From Calditrichota bacterium (lineage in GTDB: Bacteria > Calditrichota > Calditrichia > RBG-13-44-9): DNA of 12,972 nucleotides. The notes under the pieces were generated by a model. The model made no database searches. It had not been told where the DNA came from and saw nothing but the letters and a program-made list of their open reading frames with translations. Below, piece after piece: positions 7,001 through 12,972 of this stretch. A program made the position numbers and the translations under genes. The stretch lies in assembly GCA_016934605.1 (NCBI GenBank), contig JAFGSO010000529.1, positions 1 through 12,972 of the forward strand, written 5' to 3'. The first letter of the stretch is position 1. Each line of letters begins with the position of its first letter.

Positions 7001-10000
7001 AGTATTACCGGTGGTATCAGCAGCCCGTTTGTTGTGAATCCCGGTAACCTGGATCATTTTGAATTTCAGGCGATTTCTGACCAGACAGCAGGTAATGAAT
7101 TTCAGGTTCAGATTTTTGCAGCGGATATAACCGGAAATCCTCTGCCCGGATTCAACGGTCATGCCCGCCTGGAATCGACTACCGGCGAGGGCACAATCTC
7201 CCCAACCCAGATTGAATTTGTAGACGGATACTGGAACGGGCGAATCACGATAACCAGAGCCGCATCGAATGTAAAGATCAGCTGTCTTGATTTTGCAGCA
7301 GATCCCCATAGTGGAGAAAGTAATTTCTTCAATGTTGCTCCGGGTCAGTTTACAAAACTGCAAATCCTGTTGCAGGGTGAACAGGGAACACCAGGAATTG
7401 CTCCGGGAAAAACCGGAAGCGTTTCAACCCAGCTTGCCGGAGATGCCGTGGCGGTTACCGTCAATGCAGTGGATAACTGGTGGAATCCGGTTCCTTCCGC
7501 TTCAGGAGTTATCGGGCTGACTTCGACAGATCCCAGTGCGAATATCCCACTTGATGAGGCACTGAGTTCGGGTACTATCACATTTACTGCCTTCCGATTC
7601 ATGACTCCCGGAAACTGGACCATTACAGCTAATTGTAAAACAAATCCGGACATATCTTCCGATACATCACCGCTGGTCCATGTGATTACCGGCTCCGTTG
7701 CCACATTCATGTTCGATCCCATCAGCAGTCCCCAGTATGCCGGAGACACGCTGCTGATAAGTGTGAATGCGGTTGACGGCAGCGGTAATACAGTGAGCAG
7801 TTACAATGAAATGGCCAGTATGACGGCATCTACAGGACCGGGAACCATCCTGATTAATGATATACAATTCACCGATGGGCAGTGGACTGGTCCGGTGGTG
7901 CTCACAAAAGCGGTTCAGAGTATCCATCTGAACATTCATGATTTTGATGATATCGTCCGTGGAAACAGCAATCCCTTTACCCTGCTTCCCGGAGCCCTGG
8001 CCCGGGTTAAAATATTGCTGCCAGGAGAGACTCTGACACCGGGACTGGCAACAGCAAAAACCGGTTTCCCCTCCCCTCAGACGCTGGGAATTACCTTTCA
8101 GGCAACGGTGTATGCCACAGATGCCTGGTTTAATCCGGTAACGCCGGATTCACTGGATCTGCATTTCTCCAGTACCGACCCGGAAGCAGTGCTGCCGCCG
8201 GATACGACACAGACTGTCTCATCGCAAGGATATGATGTCACTCTGCTGACGACCGGAAAGAACCGACTGGCCGTCGAAACAACCGGTATGCCGGCCATGA
8301 GCGACAGCTCCAGCGAATTCACGGTTCTGACCGGACAGATAGATCATTTCATTTTTACTACTATTGCAGATTCTCAGGTGGCGGGAAATCCGTTTACCGT
8401 GAGAATCGAAGCACATAATCAATATAATTTCCCGCTTCTGGATTATGAAGGCGAAGTTATTCTCTCCGCCTCCACCGGAAACGGAACTCTCTCTCAGACG
8501 GGAGTAACTCTCTCGGGCGGTTCCTGGGAAGGTGAAATATCAATTACAAAAGCCGATACGGCTGTGGTGTTTTATGCAGCAGACTATATCCCTGCACCCA
8601 ATACTCATACCGGCTACAGCAACCAGTTTTCAGTACTTCCGGAAGAACTGGCCGGATTACAGGTTTTACTGCCGGGAGAGGTCGCCACTCCTGGTGTTAC
8701 TCCGGGCAAGAAAGAAAATCCTGACGTTCAGACCGCCGGTGAGTCATTTTTACTTCAAGTGCGTGCAGTGGATCCATACTGGAATCTGATTGTTCTGCAA
8801 AATGACACCCTCGCTATTGAGGTAAGTGACACTTTTGCTGCCTATGCGGATACAGTCCAACTGGTTGATGGAGAAGTACAGATACCGGTCACTTTAAGGG
8901 CTGCCGGAAAACACTGCTTTACTTCAACATTCATGAATAAAGCCACCCTGCCTGCTGCCAGCAGCGATAGTGTGGAAGTGAACCATAATAATTTTACCCA
9001 GTTGCTGGTATTGCTTCCCGGTGAATCCGTTCTTCCGGGAGATACGGAGAACGATCCGCTGAAAACTCCCGGCCGTCAGAACCAGGCGACCCGGCAGACT
9101 TCCGGTTTGTCCTTCCCGGTTGAAGTGTATGCAGTGGATGATTACTGGAATGTGGTCCCAACAGCTCCAAACGATCAGATCAGGCTGTTTACCACGGATA
9201 ATACTGCACAGGTTGAACCGGTGAATAACAGTCTGCTGGATGGACAAACCACCTTCGCGGTTACGCTCACACAAGGGGGAAACCAGATAATCCGTGCTAT
9301 TGACGAAAGTAATACCAATATCCGGACATCACTCGATGGACAGGTGGAAGTTCTGGTAGGCGGTCTTCATTATGAAATCATCCTGGATACCGGTCGGGTA
9401 GCAGCCGGAGAGCCGTTTCAGATGAGTGTATCTTTCAAGAATGGTAATGAGGAAGTGGTCATCAGCGCCAATCACCTGATTAACTTCAGCCTGGTGGATG
9501 CAGCCAATCTCACTGCGGTGGAAGGTTCCCTGCAGTATCAGTCAGTGAACCTGGCAAATGGTCGGAGAAGTCTGGAGCAATCCACCAATGCAGTAGGCCT
9601 GGTGAGAATCAAGGTGGAAGACGAAATTGGTACTGCTGCGGCCTATTCCGAACCGCTGGAAATTCTGGCTGGCAGTGTTGCTTCCATTGAAATTCAGGCT
9701 GAGAAAAATGAGGTCCGGGCGCTTGAAAAGCTCATGCTGTCGGTACTCCTCAGTGATGGAGCCGGAAATCCGGTGCCGGACCAAACAGTTTCGTTTTCGG
9801 TAACCAGTGGTACCGGTACCATGGCTGCCCCGGAAGGAATTTCTAATTCAGAAGGCATTGTTCTTATTGAATTTACCGGGGGAAAATTGACCGAATCGAA
9901 CATCATTCGAGCCGAAATTGATTCCGTTTACCAGGAGTTTGAGGTAATCGTGAATCTGACGCCATCCAGTATGCCGGACGGTGTTCCTATAAATTATCCC

Positions 10001-10300
10001 AATCCGTTCGGAGGTGAAATTCGCGAGACTCATATCGATTATTATCTGGCAGATCCTGCAGAGGTCACTCTCCGGATCTATGACCTGTTTGGAAATCTGG
10101 TCTGGTCGAAAGAGTTTCCCGCAGGAAGCCCCGGAGGTATGGGTCGGGCACAGAGCTCACATCCCAATTCAGTGATATGGGACGGTACCAACAATAAAGG
10201 TCAGAAAGTTGGTAATGGCGGTTATATCCTTATGGCAAAGGCAGTGGCTAACGGCCGGGTCATTATGGATACGCATCGTAAAATTGCAATTGTCAGATAA
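3962..10300 (+). CDS. Giant secreted A/B-module repeat protein with Big_1-like and sorting/FlgD-like C-terminal domains
   Basis: A 2112-residue exported protein, probably surface-anchored or released (adhesin, filament or matrix component; exact role unknown). Residues 1-35 are a Sec signal peptide ending AEA before Gln36. From residue 40, two types of beta-rich module of about 100-115 residues alternate. Type A opens LQ(V/T)LLPGE..TPG..PGKTG and contains (N/R)AVD..WN and SS(T/S)D. Type B contains HF.F..I....AG..F.V.I.A, (T/S)ASTG.GTISP, WTG.VT(L/V)T(K/R)A and PHTG.SN.F. A modules start at residues 40, 268, 482, 698, 915, 1130, 1346, 1563 and 1678; B modules at 151, 381, 597, 813, 1030, 1245 and 1460, with a divergent one at 1802. 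A Big_1-like immunoglobulin fold follows at about 1906-1997, then a sorting/FlgD-like domain at 2009-2112. Cysteines are few. The PorV-family gene comes next, consistent with type IX secretion. Gene structure is certain; function is inferred. Confidence 0.93.
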   Translation: MNTRGFKTLMTSKSFFAVLTIFMLFQSGWISSAEAQTAARLQVLLPGMTAAPGTSSGYTGTPYTQTVGVPFQITVNATDNNWNVVGVSHLVSLSATDPFANLPSNTFLNNGTATMTVTINSQGSHTLTATDLSDPGVLAGTSPSFDVAEVLYFTITDIGEPWWILPGEVRVGDDIPQVEIIARDAQGNRVTNYNKMVTLSEQTDYGPGRIEPATIQITGGKWKGTIRIFRAGLKTRGWGVTGDVWVQVNDANISGSSNRFCANPRSYSKLLTLVPGETFVPGSITGKSGLPTDQQASIQFPVRIYTTDEYWNQRDIDTRIVFSSSDPAASLPPRTQLRDGYLSVSVTLNTPGLQTVTARDYDNSNIAVGVSSQIRVISYELHHFEISTIASPRTAGQPFQITITAVNSVGNPIPTYSGDVELTASTGLETISPQQVTLNNGAWTGQVTLTRAAQFVTISVNDLTQPPHTGTSNQFTVQPGPLTKLQTLLPGETATPGIAPGKTGTVSPILAGTAMTVRVNAVDAWWNLISSITHEVQFSSSDASASLPPNASLYNGTRQFSVTLNGTGVHTVTAHDVTQPSVQPGTSSQILVNPGNLYQFSFNNIVGPVTAGVPFSVSITAEDEYGNRLADYSGNLTLSASTGQGTISPTNIVMNQGLFTGNVTLTKAESGVSLSVSDAASPPHTGTSNQFRVNPGTLTKFQVIVPGIVATPGLSPGYSGSPNDQLAGQPFPIQINGVDANWNVVTSAQDSFGVSSTDLSASLPGNTVLVNGSKNLSITLNSGGAHTVSAFHLNNQQVANGQSPPINVIPQNLDHFAFEQIQGPVTAGDAFTVTIRAETNQNQVVGNFTGSVSLTASTGENTISPAVAGPFVGGEWTGSVTVTRAASNVTISASDDASPPHTGISNLFNVNPGPFNRLQVLLPGEDPMPGVVPGKTGQPLDQFTGVQFDFRVRAVDAHWNLITQATDSIELNSSDTLALMPDKSKLINGSATISAIMGTVGTHTISSSDITNTSITGGISSPFVVNPGNLDHFEFQAISDQTAGNEFQVQIFAADITGNPLPGFNGHARLESTTGEGTISPTQIEFVDGYWNGRITITRAASNVKISCLDFAADPHSGESNFFNVAPGQFTKLQILLQGEQGTPGIAPGKTGSVSTQLAGDAVAVTVNAVDNWWNPVPSASGVIGLTSTDPSANIPLDEALSSGTITFTAFRFMTPGNWTITANCKTNPDISSDTSPLVHVITGSVATFMFDPISSPQYAGDTLLISVNAVDGSGNTVSSYNEMASMTASTGPGTILINDIQFTDGQWTGPVVLTKAVQSIHLNIHDFDDIVRGNSNPFTLLPGALARVKILLPGETLTPGLATAKTGFPSPQTLGITFQATVYATDAWFNPVTPDSLDLHFSSTDPEAVLPPDTTQTVSSQGYDVTLLTTGKNRLAVETTGMPAMSDSSSEFTVLTGQIDHFIFTTIADSQVAGNPFTVRIEAHNQYNFPLLDYEGEVILSASTGNGTLSQTGVTLSGGSWEGEISITKADTAVVFYAADYIPAPNTHTGYSNQFSVLPEELAGLQVLLPGEVATPGVTPGKKENPDVQTAGESFLLQVRAVDPYWNLIVLQNDTLAIEVSDTFAAYADTVQLVDGEVQIPVTLRAAGKHCFTSTFMNKATLPAASSDSVEVNHNNFTQLLVLLPGESVLPGDTENDPLKTPGRQNQATRQTSGLSFPVEVYAVDDYWNVVPTAPNDQIRLFTTDNTAQVEPVNNSLLDGQTTFAVTLTQGGNQIIRAIDESNTNIRTSLDGQVEVLVGGLHYEIILDTGRVAAGEPFQMSVSFKNGNEEVVISANHLINFSLVDAANLTAVEGSLQYQSVNLANGRRSLEQSTNAVGLVRIKVEDEIGTAAAYSEPLEILAGSVASIEIQAEKNEVRALEKLMLSVLLSDGAGNPVPDQTVSFSVTSGTGTMAAPEGISNSEGIVLIEFTGGKLTESNIIRAEIDSVYQEFEVIVNLTPSSMPDGVPINYPNPFGGEIRETHIDYYLADPAEVTLRIYDLFGNLVWSKEFPAGSPGGMGRAQSSHPNSVIWDGTNNKGQKVGNGGYILMAKAVANGRVIMDTHRKIAIVR
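4079..9676 (+). repeat. Coding super-repeat: 9 A modules and 8 B-type modules, ~645-bp A+B unit
   Basis: In-frame module starts. A: 4079, 4763, 5405, 6053, 6704, 7349, 7997, 8648, 8993. B: 4412, 5102, 5750, 6398, 7049, 7694, 8339, and a divergent B-like one at 9365-9676. The A-to-A period is 684, 642, 648, 651, 645, 648 and 651 bp, then drops to 345 where the B module between the last two A modules is missing. Copies are diverged at DNA level but share protein motifs, so this is an old duplication series under purifying selection rather than a recent tandem expansion. Short DNA similarity persists at the B end, around 'cataccgg' followed by the codons for SN.F (near 5361, 6011, 6662, 8606). 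Confidence 0.9.
9677..9952 (+). other. Big_1-like (invasin-type) Ig domain within the giant protein
   Basis: Residues about 1906-1997. The pattern VRALEKLMLSVLLSDGAGNPVPDQTVSFSV followed by a Gly/Ser/Thr-rich turn, EGISNSEGIVLIEFTGG and a closing strand matches the bacterial Ig-like group 1 fold seen in intimin/invasin-type adhesins. It stands between the repeats and the sorting domain, where it may act as a stalk. This domain supports a surface or adhesive role without proving it. Confidence 0.7.
9986..10297 (+). other. C-terminal sorting / FlgD Ig-like domain
   Basis: Residues 2009-2112. Opens with INYPNPFGG, continues through a strand-rich IDYYLADPAEVTLRIYDLFG and a WDGTNNKGQKVGNGGYIL segment, and ends RKIAIVR. 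This order (NYPNPF, IYD..G, WDG.N..G..V..G.Y, basic C-terminus) is the pattern of type IX secretion C-terminal domains and of FlgD Ig-like domains in FCB bacteria. Between the IYDLFG strand and WDG there is a longer Gly/Ser-rich loop than usual (PAGSPGGMGRAQSSHPNS). Confidence 0.75.
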
Positions 10301-10340
10301 ATGGATTTTGATAAACCAATATGGAAAGACTAAAAGAGTT

Positions 10341-10344
10341 GGAG
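10341..10344 (+). promoter_or_regulatory. Shine-Dalgarno choosing ATG 10351 for the PorV-family gene
   Basis: GGAG with a 6-nt spacer to ATG 10351. The longer in-frame start at 10321 has no ribosome binding site and would put ten charged residues ahead of the signal peptide. Confidence 0.75.
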
Positions 10345-10350
10345 CCAAAT

Positions 10351-11604
10351 ATGAAATACAACAAGTATATTTTAGCGATTGTCTGCATTCTGCTCATTGC
10401 TGCCCTGCCGCTTCGTGTGATGTCTCAGGATGGTAAAGCAGGAATGCCCGGCACTTACCTGCATATGGGGGTTGGTGCTCAGGCCCTTTCTCTTGGCAAA
10501 GCTTATACAGCTCTGGCCAGCGATGCAACTGCCATTTACTGGAATCCGGCGGGACTGGCTATCCAGAATCCGTACCAGGTCTATTTTATGCATTCGGTAC
10601 TGTTCTTCGATACCAATTTCGATTATCTGGCCGGTTCGCTTCCAACCAGAAGTATGGGAAGTTTCGGTCTGGGAATCCTCTATCTGAATTCCGGAAGTTT
10701 CGATCAGCGAAATGAGCTGAACCAGGAGCTTGGATCCTTCGGAATCTCTGACATGGCCTTTATGCTTTCCTGGGCAAAAGAACTGTTCCCGAACTTCTCT
10801 GCCGGTATCAATTACAAGCTGGTAACCCAGAATGTGCTGGATTATTCAGGAACCGGACATGGCTTTGATCTTGGCCTGCGAACCCGCTTGTTCGATCGAC
10901 TGGAAACCGGCGTTATGGTAATGAACCTGCTCACCCCTAAAATGAAACTGGCCTATGAGTCGGAAACCTACCCGATGCAGGTGAGAGTTGGTGCAGCCAT
11001 GCCGTTTCTGGAAAACAAACTGATAGTCAGCATGGATATCGCAAAAATTATCGGTTGGGAGTCCGCCATTTTAAATATTGGTACGGAATACCGGGCCATG
11101 GAAAATCTTTCCATTCGCGGTGGTGTTAACAACGGGAGAGTTACGCTGGGTCTCGGTTTTACCTGGAACCAGGTGGGAGTCGATTACGGACATAAAAACG
11201 TCTCGGAATTCGGTCTGAATCACACTTTTGCCGTGAAATATGCTTTCGGTGGATTTGGTGTCAGTGCTACTGCATATCCCGAAATTTTTTCCCCAATGGG
11301 AGACCAGAATGTATCCCATATCTCGTTGAAGGCGAAGAGCCGATCTGCCATTCAGCAATGGACTTTTGAAATCCTTGATAAAAAGGAAAATGTCATCCGC
11401 AGTTTTTCGGAAAGAGGTTTGATCCCTGAAGAAATCGTCTGGGATGGGCGCGACAATTCCGGCGCGCTGGTTGAAGACGGAAAATTCAAATATCATTTTG
11501 AAATATGGACGGTGGAAGGTGAACACCTGAAAAGTGGAGGATCGCTGGTGTCTATCGACACAGAAGGACCTGCCGGTATCCTTGGTCTGGGTCCTCAGGA
11601 TTAA
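10351..11604 (+). CDS. PorV/PorQ-family outer-membrane protein with C-terminal FlgD-like domain
   Basis: A 417-residue protein, likely an outer-membrane beta-barrel. A signal peptide (MKYNKYILAIVCILLIAALPLRVMS, about residues 1-25) precedes QDG. The family hallmark follows at about residues 36-70: LHMGVGAQALSLGKAYTALASDATAIYWNPAGLA. Alternating amphipathic strands with many Gly and aromatic residues run to about 310. In FCB bacteria, PorV shuttles type IX secretion substrates to the attachment complex and PorQ acts with the sortase. Unusually, from about residue 311 the chain continues with IFSPMGD (a degenerate FSPNGDG), then FEILDKKENVIRSF, IVWDGRDNSGALVEDGKF and EIW, a FlgD-like Ig fold similar to the end of the preceding giant protein. 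It starts 50 bp after the giant gene with no terminator between, which suggests co-expression and a cargo/partner relationship (inference). Fold and family are well supported; role as a dedicated partner is not proven. Confidence 0.88.
   Translation: MKYNKYILAIVCILLIAALPLRVMSQDGKAGMPGTYLHMGVGAQALSLGKAYTALASDATAIYWNPAGLAIQNPYQVYFMHSVLFFDTNFDYLAGSLPTRSMGSFGLGILYLNSGSFDQRNELNQELGSFGISDMAFMLSWAKELFPNFSAGINYKLVTQNVLDYSGTGHGFDLGLRTRLFDRLETGVMVMNLLTPKMKLAYESETYPMQVRVGAAMPFLENKLIVSMDIAKIIGWESAILNIGTEYRAMENLSIRGGVNNGRVTLGLGFTWNQVGVDYGHKNVSEFGLNHTFAVKYAFGGFGVSATAYPEIFSPMGDQNVSHISLKAKSRSAIQQWTFEILDKKENVIRSFSERGLIPEEIVWDGRDNSGALVEDGKFKYHFEIWTVEGEHLKSGGSLVSIDTEGPAGILGLGPQD
11281..11559 (+). other. FlgD-like Ig domain fused to the PorV-family barrel
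   Basis: Residues about 311-403: IFSPMGD, LKAKSRSAIQQWTFEILDKKENVIRSF, IVWDGRDNSGALVEDGKFKYHFEIWTVEG. The order FSP.GD / strand with I.D / WDG.D..G..V.DG.Y matches FlgD Ig-like and gliding-type C-terminal domains. It extends well past the barrel strands, so it would lie in the periplasm or outside the cell. Confidence 0.65.
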
Positions 11605-11644
11605 TTATAAAAATGCCGTTTTTTTTTACGAAAACAGGTGAATT
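11605..11644 (+). other. Intergenic gap with A5/T9 symmetric tract
   Basis: AAAAA (11609-11613), TGCCG (11614-11618), then nine Ts (11619-11627). The A/T arms could pair weakly around the 5-nt loop, but there is no GC stem, so this is at most a weak pause or partial terminator between the PorV-family and TPR genes. AGGTGA (11636-11641) just before ATG 11645 is the probable ribosome binding site, with a short 3-nt spacer. Confidence 0.5.
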
Positions 11645-12972
11645 ATGAAAATAACAATTAGTCATTTCAGACGAATCCATATTATTGCCGTTACGATGTG
11701 TCTGCTGCTGACAGTTTCTCTCTTCGCTGCAGACACGAATACGGGTTGGAATCAGTATACCCAGGCTGCCAGTCTGTACCGGCAGCATGCACCGGCAGCT
11801 GAAATCACCAAAATACTGGAAGATGTACAGAAGTCAACTTCTGATTCTGTCCTCTACGGGAGAACTGTTTTCCTGCTGTCATCTGCTTACGAACGTGAGC
11901 ATCAATACGATAAAGCATTGACGGAACTTCAAAAAATAAACAGTTTAACCGGTAAGTTTCCGAATAATATGGTTTCTGAAGCACATTTTCGCAGGAGTCT
12001 GATATATCTCAAAAAGCTGGATTTTAAAGCAGCGGAAAAACAGTTTCAGAAAAGTCTGGAATTTGGAAAACACCCATTCTTACATCGGGAAGCGCTGCTG
12101 GGACTCGCCTGGCTGGCTGCTGACCAGAATAAATGGTCGGTCTGTGATTCTCTCCTTTCCCTTCAGAAGGTGAAGAATACCCTGAGTTCGCAGGACGAGC
12201 GGGGATTAATTCTGACAGCCAGGAGCGCCATTGCCCGGTCTCAGCCAGAAGAGGCCATTTCTCTTCTGGAGAATACAACCAGCCAGGCCGGGCTCTATTA
12301 TCTGGCGCAGGCCCACGAAATGGCCGGCAACCGGATCATGGCTGTAAGTGTGTATAAAAAACTGCACGATCTTTTCCCAAACACTCCTGAAGCAAAACAC
12401 GCCCTCTTTCAGGCCGCCGAAGTATTTATGAGAGCCGGAGACTGGCTGGCAGCCCGTTCTGAGTTTAAACGGCTGCTGGAAAGCGGTTTATCCAACGCCG
12501 ATGGTATCCATTTCCGTCTGGGTTGGATTTATATGAACCTCAATGAGCTGGAGAATGCTCTGGCTGAATTTTCCTATATGCCTGCAGCAGAAAATGTCAG
12601 TTATTTCAAGTATATGGAAGCGGAATGTCTCCGTCGGCAGGGACAGGCAGATCCTGCCAATCTGAACAAATCCATTCTTCTCTTTCATAACCTTGCCTCG
12701 GTTGACATTCATTCACCTCTAGCTCCTCTGGCCAAGTTGAAAGCTGCCCTCACCGAGATGGAAAAAGGAGACAGTACCGGCTCCCTGGTAAGCCTGAGAC
12801 AATTTATCAGTCTGTATCCCAAGGATGAACTATCGCCCGCGGTTTATTTTCTGCTGGGAATGAATGAAAATCCGGCGAACAGCCAGCGCTATTTCGATCA
12901 GATTGTGCAGCAGAATCGTAAAAGCCAGTTTTTCGATGTGGCTTATTTTGCTCTTCAAAATCATGATTTCAA
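11645..12972 (+). CDS. Exported TPR-repeat protein (3' partial)
   Basis: The frame from ATG 11645 stays open to the window end (442 complete codons plus two bases), so the gene is truncated by the window rather than broken. It begins MKITISHFRRIHIIAVTMCLLLTVSLFAADTN, a basic N-region plus hydrophobic core with a cleavage site near Ala28/Ala29, so the product is exported, most likely periplasmic. The rest is alpha-helical with TPR-like helix pairs, for example around LLSSAYEREHQYDKALTELQKI, RRSLIYLKKLDFKAAEKQFQKSLE, YYLAQAHEMAGNRIMAVSVYKKL, AAEVFMRAGDWLAARSEFKRLLE and FRLGWIYMNLNELENALAEF, with FP or YP turns typical of YbgF/outer-membrane TPR proteins. TPRs are protein-binding scaffolds; no enzymatic motif is visible. 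It lies 40 bp after the PorV-family gene and probably belongs to the same operon, perhaps as a periplasmic assembly or chaperone component of the surface system. Alternative: a general cell-envelope TPR protein of unrelated function. Confidence 0.88.
   Translation, partial: MKITISHFRRIHIIAVTMCLLLTVSLFAADTNTGWNQYTQAASLYRQHAPAAEITKILEDVQKSTSDSVLYGRTVFLLSSAYEREHQYDKALTELQKINSLTGKFPNNMVSEAHFRRSLIYLKKLDFKAAEKQFQKSLEFGKHPFLHREALLGLAWLAADQNKWSVCDSLLSLQKVKNTLSSQDERGLILTARSAIARSQPEEAISLLENTTSQAGLYYLAQAHEMAGNRIMAVSVYKKLHDLFPNTPEAKHALFQAAEVFMRAGDWLAARSEFKRLLESGLSNADGIHFRLGWIYMNLNELENALAEFSYMPAAENVSYFKYMEAECLRRQGQADPANLNKSILLFHNLASVDIHSPLAPLAKLKAALTEMEKGDSTGSLVSLRQFISLYPKDELSPAVYFLLGMNENPANSQRYFDQIVQQNRKSQFFDVAYFALQNHDF

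Noticed and set aside
4079..9364. Regular repeats considered as a CRISPR array or tandem DNA satellite
   Set aside because: The period is ~645 bp, the repeats are diverged at DNA level, and conservation is at protein level in one continuous reading frame.
10321..10350. ATG 10321 as start of the PorV-family protein
   Set aside because: No Shine-Dalgarno before it, and it would put a charged MERLKELEPN stretch ahead of a normal signal peptide. GGAG at 10341 serves ATG 10351.
11609..11627. Intrinsic terminator between the PorV-family and TPR genes
   Set aside because: The stem would be A/T pairs only, five long; too weak to call a terminator. Kept only as a minor observation.

Overview
This window reads as a surface- and periplasm-oriented stretch of a Gram-negative chromosome. 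The FCB superphylum (Bacteroidetes/Ignavibacteria/Calditrichota/Marinimicrobia-like lineages) is the best guess. The evidence is a PorV/PorQ-family outer-membrane protein, a C-terminal 'NYPNPF ... IYDLFG ... WDGTNNKG ... KIAIVR' sorting/FlgD-like domain on a giant exported protein, and a bacterial tricorn-like protease. No rRNA or tRNA gene is present to settle the lineage, so this is an inference. All five genes are on the + strand and coding density is high. I see no mobile element, tRNA, rRNA or CRISPR array.

Layout. (1) 1-3075: the 3' part of a tricorn-like S41 peptidase (TolB/WD40-like propeller, PDZ, S41 protease core); its 5' end lies outside the window. A strong intrinsic terminator follows at 3089-3120 and isolates it from what comes next. 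(2) 3121-3500: about 380 bp without a convincing gene but rich in inverted repeats. It holds two 14-bp perfect palindromes sharing the core CATTTAAATG, a 13-bp stem, two small dyads that both centre on CTCCT and keep their symmetry by compensatory changes, further hairpins and a weak sigma-54-like element. This is the likely control region of the downstream operon. (3) 3501-3944: a small two-TM protein ending in a HAMP domain with no output domain. (4) 3962-10300: a 2112-residue secreted repeat protein with two alternating module types, A and B, on a roughly 645-bp period, then a Big_1-like domain and a sorting/FlgD-like C-terminus. (5) 10351-11604: a PorV/PorQ-family protein with its own FlgD-like C-terminal domain. 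(6) 11645-12972: a TPR protein with a signal peptide, running off the window end.

Working model (inference). Genes 3-6 are closely spaced (17, 50 and 40 bp gaps, no strong terminator between them) and probably form an operon: a membrane HAMP protein, a giant surface filament or adhesin, an outer-membrane partner of the kind used by type IX secretion, and an exported TPR scaffold. This looks like a self-contained surface-display cassette. The most unusual features are the bipartite A/B repeat architecture and the structured leader region upstream of the operon.
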